A DNA stretch of 64,000 nucleotides from G965232465 sp965276005. GTDB taxonomy: Bacteria > Pseudomonadota > Alphaproteobacteria > JAQWUY01. The position numbers and the translations under genes are program-made. The notes under the pieces are model-generated. The model did not search any database, was not told where the DNA came from, and saw nothing but the letters and a program-made list of their open reading frames with translations. Location of the stretch: NCBI GenBank assembly GCA_965276005.1, contig OZ254962.1:1674001-1738000 (forward strand). Reading direction: 5' to 3'. Positions 1 to 9,900 of the stretch are shown piece by piece. Position 1 is the stretch's first letter; each line of letters opens with the position of its first letter.

Positions 1-42
1 TCCTAATCCAGCAGTGACCGTTAATAATACTTTTTTGTTCAT
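1..42 (-). CDS. Start of a secreted protein gene leaving the window (partial)
   Basis: Read on the minus strand, an ATG at 42 is preceded by the ribosome site AGGAGAG at a suitable distance. It opens MNKKVLLTVTAGLG, which looks like the start of a signal peptide. Only 14 codons lie in the window, so the product cannot be named. It is divergent from a LysR gene, an arrangement common for a solute-binding protein and its regulator. A TTT binding protein would fit, but that is inference. Confidence 0.5.
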   Translation of the reverse strand, partial: MNKKVLLTVTAGLG

Positions 43-211
43 AAATCTCTCCTAACTGTTAATAATAAAGGCACCTTTATGCAGAGTTTAAAATAATTAA
101 CCATACATACGACTAGCACTATACACAAAAGAGTATATAAAATCTAATACTAATATTGCAATATATTATACAAAAATGTTATACTTATTTAAAGTAAGAG
201 GAGAGTCATAG
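43..211. promoter_or_regulatory. Divergent promoter region with two palindromes
   Basis: This A+T-rich spacer separates the partial minus-strand gene from the LysR gene. It holds a perfect 12-bp palindrome, ATATTGCAATAT (153-164), which fits the T-N11-A form of LysR boxes. It also holds TAAAGG-CA-CCTTTA (66-79). The 20-mer at 117-136 (CACTATACACAAAAGAGTAT) matches 18 of 20 bases at 44332-44351, inside another promoter. AGAGGAGAG just before 212 is the LysR ribosome site. Binding roles are inferred from form and position only. Confidence 0.5.
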
Positions 212-1129
212 ATGAATTTTAAACAATTGCAAGCATTCCGTATGGTGGTGAAATTGGGAACAGTGACTAAGGCATCACATTTTTTACACATGCAACAACC
301 CTCGGTCAGTCGTATGGTTTCTGATTTGGAGAATACTTTGGGATTCGCCCTGTTTACCCGCAGTAAAGGACGGTTATTATTGACCCAATCGGGGCGGTTA
401 TTTTATGAACAAGTGGAACACCATTTTGACAGCTTAAATTCCTTATCCCATCAGGCACAATCTATTCGGGCAAATATGACCGAATCTTTGCGGATTGTGG
501 CGGCACCGACTTTGTCGCATGCGTTGGTCACCGATGCTCTTGCAGTATTTTATAAACAAAACCCCTCGTATACCATGCATATGATGACCCACTCGTCAGA
601 GCGGATTATGGAACTTATGCAACAACAGGCGTTTGATTTAGCATTTTGCTTAACGCCTAATACCTACTATGATTTAAACATGGATTTAATTGGTAGTTTA
701 CAAGCGTGCTGTGTCATTAGAAAAGACCACCCTTTGGCACAAAAACAGGTCATAGAAATGACGGATTTGTCCGCTGCAAACATTATTCTACCAGACCCTA
801 GATATACATATAGTGTGCCATTGGAAAAAAAATTACAACAAGTGGAGGGGACATGCAAAGTGATTGCCACCGCCATGCTGTCATCCGTTGCCTGTCGCAT
901 GGTTAAAAACGGTATGGGTATTGCCATCACAGAACCAATGTCGTCTATGGACGATATTCCCGATACGGACACCAGCAATGTGGTCATTCGTCCATTAATG
1001 GCAAACATATCGTTTTCATACTGGGCAATATACAACCCCAGTTTAGCTGATGGTACAGTGATTCAAAATTTTGTAACCTATATTAAAACCCGTTTTAATC
1101 ACCACTTTAAAGACTTTGAGGTGAAGTGA
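212..1129 (+). CDS. LysR-family transcriptional regulator
   Basis: The 305-residue protein has normal LysR length. Residues 1-60 form the winged helix-turn-helix, with a typical A-S-x-x-L-x-x-x-Q-P-S-V-S-R-x-x-x-x-L-E pattern. The remainder is the two-lobe effector domain, including a GMGIAI stretch typical of its last third. It is divergent from a gene whose start leaves the left edge, which is probably its target. A ribosome site, gaggagag, precedes the ATG. The effector is unknown. Its neighbourhood differs from that of the second LysR gene at 61862. Confidence 0.9.
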   Translation: MNFKQLQAFRMVVKLGTVTKASHFLHMQQPSVSRMVSDLENTLGFALFTRSKGRLLLTQSGRLFYEQVEHHFDSLNSLSHQAQSIRANMTESLRIVAAPTLSHALVTDALAVFYKQNPSYTMHMMTHSSERIMELMQQQAFDLAFCLTPNTYYDLNMDLIGSLQACCVIRKDHPLAQKQVIEMTDLSAANIILPDPRYTYSVPLEKKLQQVEGTCKVIATAMLSSVACRMVKNGMGIAITEPMSSMDDIPDTDTSNVVIRPLMANISFSYWAIYNPSLADGTVIQNFVTYIKTRFNHHFKDFEVK

Positions 1130-1176
1130 AAGTCATAATTGTACCTTACATCGTTAAAAATCGCCGATTAAAATCG

Positions 1177-1192
1177 AAAAAAAAAAAAAAAA
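1177..1192. repeat. A16 homopolymer
   Basis: A run of sixteen A residues lies between the LysR stop and the antitoxin gene. No stem of convincing strength precedes it, so I do not call it a terminator. It is a possible slippage site and a possible base-calling weak point. Confidence 0.7.
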
Positions 1193-1216
1193 TCTCTGAG
1201 AAATGGATCCGAAAAT

Positions 1217-1259
1217 CTAGACAATATGTTAAGATATGATTTACACTATTAAAGGAGTA
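1217..1259 (+). mobile_element. 5'-end fragment of the 45.9-46.2 kb IS element
   Basis: These 43 bases align without gaps to the outer 5' end of the deleted IS at 46126-46168, read on its minus strand, with 38 identities. The match covers the terminal CTAGACAATATGTTAAG and the ribosome site AGGAGTA. The fragment ends directly against the conserved part of the antitoxin ORF. The ATG now opening that ORF (1236) lies inside the IS-derived sequence. Confidence 0.65.
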
Positions 1260-1526
1260 CTCGATATTCGACATGCACAAGCAGACTTGCCAAAATTGGC
1301 AGCCCATGTCGCCAATGGGCGAGGGGTGCGGATTGTCAACGACAAACAAAAAATGTTGTTGCTGGACGAAGACACTTTGCCCGCCGAATTAGCGGATACG
1401 CTGTGGCATGTGTTAGAAAAGCAAAAATCTATGGACGAAACCGCATACTTGATGTCCAATCCTGCGAATGTAGAAAGGCTCTTGGAAAGTCGTAGACAAA
1501 TGAAAGCAAAACAAAAAAATGTATGA
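1236..1526 (+). CDS. yefM: Phd/YefM-family antitoxin
   Basis: This 96-residue protein has the Phd/YefM pattern: an N-terminal A-x-A-x-L-x-K-L motif (HAQADLPKLAAHVANG) followed by a short DNA-binding fold with an R-I-V-N core. Such proteins neutralise a YoeB RNase and repress their own promoter. It overlaps the toxin frame by 8 bases (toxin ATG at 1519), as usual for yefM-yoeB. The start is uncertain. ATG 1236 has a weak ribosome site, while the strong AAAGGAG at 1250 lies inside the ORF with no ATG, GTG or TTG suitably placed after it. This fits an upstream region replaced by an IS end. The partner toxin is broken. Confidence 0.8.
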   Translation: MIYTIKGVLDIRHAQADLPKLAAHVANGRGVRIVNDKQKMLLLDEDTLPAELADTLWHVLEKQKSMDETAYLMSNPANVERLLESRRQMKAKQKNV

Positions 1527-1781
1527 GTATGATTTTACCGATAATGGTCAAGAAAATTATGATTATTGGATAAAACCAAAGTCAAAAAAATAGACGCATT
1601 GATAAAGAATTGCTGTCAAACGCCATACGAAGGCATTGGACACCCCGAACCCTTGAAACATGTTTTATTTGGAATGTGGTCTCGTCGTATCGATAGGGAA
1701 CATCGGCTTGTTTATGAATTGTCGAACGATACAATATGGGTACATGCCTGTCGTTTTCATTACAAAAAAATACACACCTAA
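1519..1781 (+). pseudogene. yoeB: YoeB-family toxin, frameshifted
   Basis: From ATG 1519 the frame reads MYEYDFTDNGQENYDYW, the expected YoeB N-terminus, then stops after KPKSKK. From base 1569 the next frame continues the family with DKTKVKKIDALIKN and then the conserved block through WSRRI, EHRLVYE and a C-terminal ACRFHY. Against E. coli YoeB, three residues plus one base are missing at the junction, consistent with a 10-nucleotide deletion. The catalytic Glu, Arg, His and Tyr region is intact but out of frame. Its stop overlaps the stop of the convergent acyltransferase gene by 4 bases. An internal TTG at 1566 could give only a truncated protein. Confidence 0.8.
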
Positions 1782-3583
1782 CCCCGGCATACATCCATAC
1801 CGTGATATTCCAAATAGGACTCGGCTGTGTCCGTGCCCATGTATTTTTTTAGGGCTTTTACAGGCATGTTCCGCATGTCGACAACAATCAGACCATCGAG
1901 GGAATCGTTAAAGTCTGGATCGATGGAAAACCCGGCGATTTTGCCGTTCATGCGTAAATATTGCCGTAACAGTACGGGGATACTCTTGCCATCGTCCATA
2001 CGGCTGATCACCGCCGAAGTGCGGTGGGTACACTCTAAGCCGCCAAGCATATCTTCGGTCCAATGGATGGGAATATTGGGCAGCGATTTATACCCAGATA
2101 CATATTTCGATTTGTCGTGGGCGTAATAATATTTGCGTAACACATCGACCATCAAATGGCGGGCTTCCATAGTGTATTCGCTGCTGATACTCACCGGACC
2201 GAACAGGTGGGTATATTCTGGATGGCGGCTGACAAAAACACCAATCCCCCGCCACAACAACGACAACACACTGCGATGTCCTTGATATTCAGGCACAATA
2301 AACGACCGCCCCAGCTCAATGGCTTTCATGTCTGGGTTTAAAGATTTTACAAATCGGCGGTCGAATTGAAAAGATTCCCTACTGTACAGCCCTTTCGAGC
2401 CAAATTTTTCTATAATCTTGTCCGCAACCCCCAACCGGTATGCCCCGACCAGTTTTTGTTGTTCCCTGTCCCATATAAACAAGTGGTGATAATATTCGTC
2501 GAATGCGTCTAAATCAAGGGGCTTGCCTGTGCCTTCTGCATTCAGGCGAAAAGTTGCCTCCCGACACCGCCCCAATTCATGTGCCAGCGAATCCATGTGG
2601 TCGTATGTGGTACAGTACACGGCAAACTGTTCATGGGTAAATAAAAACGCCTCCTTAGGCAACGCTTGTATGTTGTTGACAATATGGGCAGTGTGCAATC
2701 CTTCCGCCAGCGGTTCGGACCATTGTTGCATCATCTTATTGTGGGCATATTCGCACGAATGGGACGCCATCATATAGGTATTTAATCGTAAATACTGCAC
2801 CATGTCATCGGGGGGCATATTGGCAATTTCTTTGTAAGCAATCGCCTGTGATATGCGTAAATGCACAATGCGATTGCGTTTGCGAATAAGCTCCCGCCCC
2901 AACATCAAAGTCCCCAACACAGGACGAATCTTTCGTGCCATATAAAACATTTTCGAATTTTTATCATCGATATAAATAGGCACCGTAGTCGCCCGATGCT
3001 TTCGTACCAAGCTGGTTATGGATTTTGACCACTGTTTGTCTTCGATATACTTGTGGCGTTTTCTGTAATCATGGCGTTTTCGCCGTTTGGTATTTGACAC
3101 TTCGCCCGCAGGAAATACCAGCAACAAGCCCCCATCTGCCAAATGCTTATGGGCGGATTTTAAAGCAGCAGCATTTTTCTTTACCGCATCTTTGCTAAAC
3201 ACATCGACACCGATAAACAATGCGTCCAGTTCGGGAATCATCTTTAAAAATTCGTTGGCAAGAATTTGAATATCTGATCGTACGGACAACAACACTTTTG
3301 CCAAAATCACCCCCTCGATACAGCCGCTGGGATGATTCGCTACAATCACCGTAGCCCCCGTCTTAGGGATATTATCCACATCCCCAAAAGCCACCTTGTA
3401 ATCAACCATCAAACGGGACAACACAAAATCGAGAAACCCCTCAATGCACAGCCCGTCTGGTTTTGTGTCATAAGCCTTACTAATATACCGCAACCCCACG
3501 ATGCGTTCCAGCATGCGTTCCAACACACCAAATGGCGTCTTGCGAGGAATATGAAACGGGTTACTGCTCTTTGCCACTGTCAT
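1778..3583 (-). CDS. OlsF-like bifunctional acyltransferase
   Basis: The 601-residue protein has two domains. Residues about 45-270 are a PlsC-like acyltransferase with NHPSG (83-87) and FPAGEVS motifs. In the usual H-x-D position this branch shows Glu rather than Asp. Residues about 310-560 are an OlsB-type GNAT N-acyltransferase, with a VGAYRLG strand and the E-L-G-R-x-F-I-V-P-x-Y-Q-G motif. Fused proteins of this order (OlsF family) acylate ornithine and then add the second fatty acid to make ornithine lipids, which can replace phospholipids under phosphate limitation. It is a single gene, convergent with the toxin remnant. The alternative is a hemolysin-type acyltransferase of unknown acceptor. 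Confidence 0.75.
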   Translation of the reverse strand: MTVAKSSNPFHIPRKTPFGVLERMLERIVGLRYISKAYDTKPDGLCIEGFLDFVLSRLMVDYKVAFGDVDNIPKTGATVIVANHPSGCIEGVILAKVLLSVRSDIQILANEFLKMIPELDALFIGVDVFSKDAVKKNAAALKSAHKHLADGGLLLVFPAGEVSNTKRRKRHDYRKRHKYIEDKQWSKSITSLVRKHRATTVPIYIDDKNSKMFYMARKIRPVLGTLMLGRELIRKRNRIVHLRISQAIAYKEIANMPPDDMVQYLRLNTYMMASHSCEYAHNKMMQQWSEPLAEGLHTAHIVNNIQALPKEAFLFTHEQFAVYCTTYDHMDSLAHELGRCREATFRLNAEGTGKPLDLDAFDEYYHHLFIWDREQQKLVGAYRLGVADKIIEKFGSKGLYSRESFQFDRRFVKSLNPDMKAIELGRSFIVPEYQGHRSVLSLLWRGIGVFVSRHPEYTHLFGPVSISSEYTMEARHLMVDVLRKYYYAHDKSKYVSGYKSLPNIPIHWTEDMLGGLECTHRTSAVISRMDDGKSIPVLLRQYLRMNGKIAGFSIDPDFNDSLDGLIVVDMRNMPVKALKKYMGTDTAESYLEYHGMDVCRG

Positions 3584-3731
3584 AAGCCGTATTCACACTC
3601 CATCTACAATTTTCAATATATACATGTATGCCCTATCCTTGTCATGTGTTATATTATACTTACATTTTACATCCACAGCACATAATACACCGAAATCGAC
3701 TCTTAAATCAATCCATTTTATAAAATTTATG

Positions 3732-3760
3732 TTGCACAGCAAAAAAAATGGTGATATAAA
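3732..3760 (+). promoter_or_regulatory. Sigma-70-type promoter of tRNA-Thr
   Basis: TTGCAC (3732-3737) and TATAAA (3755-3760) are separated by 17 bases. The predicted start falls about 7 bases before the tRNA 5' end. Confidence 0.6.
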
Positions 3761-3773
3761 CCACCCTGTGCCA

Positions 3774-3849
3774 GCCGGCATAGCTCAGTTGGTAGAGCAT
3801 CTGATTTGTAATCAGAGGGTCGGGAGTTCGAGTCTCTCTGCCGGCACCA
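3774..3849 (+). tRNA. tRNA-Thr (anticodon UGU)
   Basis: The sequence folds as a cloverleaf. The acceptor arms GCCGGCA and TGCCGGC pair, the D-loop is AGTTGGTA, the anticodon stem is TCTGA/TCAGA with loop TTTGTAA (anticodon TGT), and the T-loop is TTCGAGT. The 3' CCA is encoded (3847-3849). The nearest upstream promoter is at 3732. No terminator is evident in the 87 bases to the adhesin stop. Confidence 0.95.
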
Positions 3850-3936
3850 TCTGTAAGAGCCTTACCAGATATAGTGGTAGCCTCTCTTGCCCCCGTATCG
3901 CCCTTATCCCCTTGGACTGTATACCTTACATTGGCA

Positions 3937-6900
3937 TTATATAGGCGGGGATTGTTTTATATCTGCATGGGCGGTTTTGTTTGTTGATGCGGATTGGCGT
4001 ACAAATATCTGTTTAAGGGTTTCGTACAATTTTTCGTCGAATGCGTACACGGGGATTACTCTTTGTGCTTTGATGTTATTTGCGAGGAACGCTAGGTCGT
4101 ATGTGGTGGTGTATGCAACTTTGTATTCGACTTTTGGAGATGGGGCGGTGTGAAACACCGATGCCAAAGAAGATTTCGCAGAGGGGGACGATGTGTTTAG
4201 CGGATATGAAATTGCCCGCATGTCGATACCGTTTAAGTGGGCGTATATGCCGGTGGTGAAGATGTTGTCGATACTACCAAGTGGGACACCCAATACGCCG
4301 CTTGCACCGCCTGCAGCTCCGGCTCCTGCCGCCCCTGCAGCTCCTGCCGCTCCTGCAGCTCCTGTGGCTCCGGCTCCTGCTGCACCAGCTGCACCCGCCG
4401 CTGCGGTTGCACCTGTTGCTAGGATACCGCTGTTTACCGCTATGACAGCACCGGCACCTACCAGTACGATACCAACACCAGTACCGCCACCACCACCGCC
4501 GCCGCTATCGCCGTCATTGCCATCGGGGCTCAAGTCTAAATCTCCATTGCCGCCACCATTGCTGCCGTCATTGCCACTGGTAATATCGCCGGTTAAATCT
4601 TTTACACTTACGCCATCATTTACCGCAACAGTCGCCCCAGTGCTATCAATCACCTGCAATTTATAATTGACCGCATCGCTTAAAACAAGCGTATTTGCTT
4701 TGGCAATCAAAACCTGTTTGCCATTTCCTTCATTTTTATCCGCATATTCAAACGATCTGTTGTTATCGATGGCAGGGGTATCTGTCATAGGGTTGGCTAT
4801 GGTTAAGGTTATGGTTTCACCGCTGACAACACCAGTGGTAGCGTTGGCGGTTTTAAACCCGTCGCCTGATGTTACCGTTACAACCGCCCTAGTTGTGCCG
4901 TCATATGCACGGGTTGCGACCGTTAATGCGTTGACTTCAAGGATTAACGCCCGTTTGTCCACTTGTCCTGTAAAGCCTGCAACCGCCGCCCCGTCGGTCA
5001 AGGTTTCAAGTTTATAGTTACCTGCAGATGCACCGCTTAAAATGAAATTGTCCTTATCTTTAATGTTAATGCGTTTTGTTGTACCAAAATCTTTGTCGTC
5101 ATATTCAAACATATCGTTATTTGTTGCAAGGGTTACAGTATCGCCACTAATAATATCGGCATTATTTAAGCCATCGCCGGTCTTCGTATAAACAAATGTC
5201 TTGCTGCCGTCATAGTCACGCTTGGTCGCTTTAAATTCGCTACCTGCTAGGCGGATGGTTTTTTTGTCGACTTGTCCTGTAAAGTCTGCAACCGCCGCCC
5301 CGTTGGTCAAGGTTTCAAGCTTGTAGTTGCCTACAGATGCACCGCCTAAAGTAAAACCGTCTTTGTCTTTAATGTTAATGCGTTTCGTTGTACCATAATG
5401 TTTGTCGTCATATTCAAACACACCGCTACTGGCTACCGTTAGGGTTACAGTATCGCCACTGATAATATCGGCATTATTTAGGCCATCGCCGGTCTTCGTA
5501 TAGACAAATGTCTTGCCGCCGTCATATGTACGCCTTGTTGCTGTAAATTCGCTACCTGCTAGGCGGATGGTTTTTTTGTCCACTTGTCCTGTAAAGCCTG
5601 CAACCGCCGCCCCGTCGGTCAAGGTTTCAAGTGTGTAGTTGCCCACAGATGCACCGCCTAAGGTGAAACCGTCTTTGTCCTTAATGTTAATGCGTTTCGC
5701 TGTACCATAATGTTTGTCGTCATATTCAAACACACCGCTACTGGCTACCGTTAGGGTTACAGTATCGCCACTGATAATATCGGCATTATTTAAGCCATCG
5801 CCGGTCTTCGTATAAACAAATGTCTTGCCGCCGTCATATGTACGGGTTGTTGCTGCAAATTCGTTACCTGCTAGACGGATGGTTTTTTTGTCCACTTGTC
5901 CTGTAAAGCCTGCAACCGCCGCCCCGTCGGTCAAGGTTTCAAGTTTATAGTTACCTGCAGATGCACCGCTTAAAATGAAATTGTCCTTGTCTTTAATGTT
6001 AATGCGTTTCGTTGTACCAAAACCTTTGTCGTCATATTCAAACATATCGTTATTTGTTGCAAGGGTTACAGTATCGCCACTGATAATATCCGCATCATTT
6101 AAACCATCACCGGTTTTTGTGTAAACAAATGTCTTGCTGCCGTCATACGCACGCTTTGTCGCTGTAAATTCACTACCTGCCAAGCGGACGGTTTTTTTGT
6201 CGACTTGTCCTGTAAAGCCTGCAACCGCCGCCCCGTTGGTCAAGGTTTCAAGTTTATAGTTGCCCGCAGACGCACCGCCTAAGGTGAAACCGTCTTTGTC
6301 CTTAATGTTAATGCGTTTCGTTGTACCATAATGCTTGTCGTCATATTCAAACACACCGCTACTGGCTACCGTCAGGGTTACAGTATCGCCACTGATAATA
6401 TCGGCATTATTTAGACCATCACCGGTCTTTGTGTAAACAAGTGTCTTGCCGCCGTCATATGTGCGAATCGTGGCACTAAATTCATTACCTGCTAAACGGA
6501 TGGTTTTTTTGTCGACCTGTCCTGTAAAGCCTGCAACCGCCGCCCCGTCGGTTAAGATTTCAAGCTTGTAGTTGCCCACAGATGCACCGCCTAAGGTGAA
6601 ACCGTCTTTGTCTTTAATGTTAATGCGTTTCGTTGTACCAAAATCTGCGTCTTCATATTCAAACACACCGCTACTGGCTACCGTTAGGGTTACAGTATCG
6701 CCACTGATAACATCTGCATCATTTAAGCCATCACCGGTCTTTGTGTAAACAAGTGTCTTGCCGCCGTCATATGTACGGGTCGTGGCACTAAATTCATTGC
6801 CTGCTAAACGGATGGTTTTTTTGGTTATTTCCCCAGTGATGCCCACATTTTCACCAGCTTGCATAGCATCTAACGGTTGCAACGGGATCGAACTGTCCGT

Positions 6901-9900
6901 ATTCATAAAATACAGCCTATAATTGCCTGCATCTGTACCCGTTAATGTTATTTCTCTTGCATCGTCGAACAATACATTTTTACCCCTACCCACAGCGGCA
7001 CTGCTATACTTAAACGCCCCATCGGCGATATTCAATGACACATCATCGTTTGTTATCATGTCAAGTGGTGTGGCACCGGTGTTAAATCCATTTTGATTTG
7101 CTTTATTCACCACATATGCTTGGGGGGTACCATCGTATATTTGTTTACCATCTTCACTCCCCGCCCCTTTGACATGGAGTTGATCTTGCCGCAGCAACAG
7201 CTGGCGGGGGGTTATAGACGCACCTTGTATATCAGCAACCGCTGGGGACTGTGACAAACCATATACGGATACACCGTTACCGTCTTCATAAGTTACCTGT
7301 GTGGTGTATTTGAGTGTTAGGTGTGTACGGACATGTTCCCATTGCGAAACGCCGTTATAAAATGTCCCCCTAGCATTGCTTGCGGTGGCTTTAAAGTTTG
7401 CCGCTTTTTTGATATTATTGCCACTGGTCAAACTATTCAATTTGAACCTTAAGCCGCCAACATTTTGGCTTGCGGTTGCAAATGCAAACGCAGGATTAAA
7501 ATCGGTTGGGGCATCGGCAGTGCTATCATATACTTTGGTTTTTTTGTCAACTGTTGCCGTTAAACCCAATGTGGGGTTGGCACTGTATATAAAAGCGGAG
7601 GCGTTTGTTGTGTTGTTGCGTTCTGCACTGCCATCGGCACCACTGATGGGATTGTTTTGGAAATCGCCGCCATCGGCAACATATGCTTGATTAAATTGGG
7701 CAAAACCATATCCGTCTATCCCCCCCATAGTGTTATCATTGGGGGTTTTTGTCCATACCAAGTACCGTCCTTGATTTTTGTTGTCGTCTAATTTTAAGGC
7801 ATCTTTATTTGATTTATTGGTAAATGTATCTGCTTTTAATTCGATAGCCACCGCCCCTTTGCTGATTGTGCCTTTGGATGTAATCCGCCCGCCGTTTCGA
7901 ATGACAATTTCCGATTTCGATTCGGCGGGTTTATTGGTGTCGAATGTGGTACCTGCGTGTATGATGCTGACCTTTTGACCTTCGGCTTTGTATACGGTTA
8001 TAATACCAGCATAGCGTTTGTTATCCGCATTATCCGTATTGCCGTCCTGCATTTTGATAAGCAGGTTTTTAGCACCACTGGACAGGGTTTTATTCGAAGC
8101 AACGGTAATTTTGGCAATGCCTGTGTCCCGGTCATCCTTATCCATGCCCGCATCGCCGTCGATAAGGGTCTTGTTGGCGTTGGCGATTATGGTAAGTCCG
8201 CCGTTTACTTTTACATTTTTGTTAATGGTGATCGACTTTCCGGCGATGAGGCTTAATGTGCCTGTAGCGTTTAAGGCAACCACATCAGCATTTACGGTAA
8301 TATTGTTGCTGGCGACAATTTTTACATCGGTACCGGCATTTAATTTGTCTGCTATGTCTGTCCCAACGCCCGCAACATTTATTAGGTATACTGCCCCCCT
8401 ATCGCTGCCGCCTGAGTCATCACCGGCGGCACCGACCGCTAGTTTCGACCCATCGGCACTGAGCGACACACCTGTGCCGAAACGATCCCCGTTCTTCAAT
8501 GTGATACCAGAATCTGCTGCATCGATAATTTGCGTTGCCGTTATCGTATCGCCCCATGTATTATTACCGCCGATGGTAAACAGATATACCGCCCCCTCAG
8601 GGCTTCTTCCGTAATTAAGACCATACTTTACAAGCCCAACAGCCAATTTCGTCCCATCATCGCTGAGTGCCACACTAGACCCCAGTTCATAATCTTGCTG
8701 AGCATTATCACTGCCCAAACGGTTAAAAACCCCTCCACGAATTAGCTTTACTTTTGTTGGTGTTGCCATACCTGATGAACGCCAAGCCACTTTAAACAAA
8801 TGTACTGCACCAAAATTATAGGTAAGTGCTGACTTATCAGTCCCCGGATCGCCACCACCGGGTGCCCCAATAGCCAATTTCGTCCCATCGGCACTGAGCG
8901 ATACCCCCGCACCAAACAAATCATGTCTGTGCAAGTTATCACGCCAGCTCTTTTTAAAAAAGTCCGAATTCTTATCGAGATGTGCTGCTAGTAATACTGT
9001 GTCTGTCCACGGCGTCTGACCACCTTCAGGCACATTGAATACATATACCGCCCCGTGTGTGGTGGCAACTTTCCAGTACCAAAAGTGCAGCCCGGGGGCA
9101 CCTACCGCTATTTTTGTCCCGTCATCGCTCATCGATACGGATTTGCCAAAGTGGTATCTGTCGCCCAGTGAAAACGCCAGCTTACTTTCACCAATAGGGC
9201 TGTTTAAAGTGGCACTATTGGAAATCTTGCGCCTTAGTCTTGCTGTGCGTTTGCCATACCTTAACTTGAGGTTAATATCATACAGATATACCGCCCCCCT
9301 GTCCGTACCCCCATCGTCATCGCCGGGGGCACCGACCGCCAACTTTGTCCCGTCGGCACTTAACGATACACTGGAGCCAAACGCATCCCCTGATTTTAAC
9401 ATCAAATGCCTACCTTTGTAGTCGAAATATCGGGTTTGACCGAAGTGTTTCCAAGCGACCCGTGCCTTAGGACTATAATAGTAGTGGGAAATCCAATCTA
9501 TCGGGGCTATGGTATCGCCCCATTTGGTATTTTTACCCACTCGGTACAAATACACCGCCCCCGAATTTTTATTTAGATTGCTAAAATCGTAACCGGGGGC
9601 ACCGACCGCCAATATGGTGCCATCATCGCTTAACGATACACTGGCACCAAAATTGTCGTTGTCATCAAAATGGTAATTACCAGCGGAACCGGATCGTATC
9701 TTTGTTATCTGTGCCAATGCACTCCCCCATGCGGCAATCGTAACATTTTTCGGATCGAGTAAAATCACCCCGTCGCCGGCTTGCACCCGTTTTAAACCGA
9801 AACTGTCGACCTGTTTTTTCGCAGATATTTCCACCGCCCCGCCACCAGTGCTACCGGTTGCATCGATAGCCGCATAATTGTTGGTGGTATAATCCGCCCA

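Noticed and set aside
1146..1349. 67-codon minus-strand ORF with a run of Phe
   Set aside because: The Phe run is only the A16 tract read in reverse, and the frame overlaps the antitoxin gene.
1519..1781. Programmed frameshift in yoeB
   Set aside because: No slippery heptamer or downstream structure lies at the junction, and three family residues are missing, which fits deletion better.
4954..6818. Regular repeats considered as a CRISPR array
   Set aside because: Units are about 310 bp, coding and nearly identical throughout, with no short repeats separated by unique spacers.
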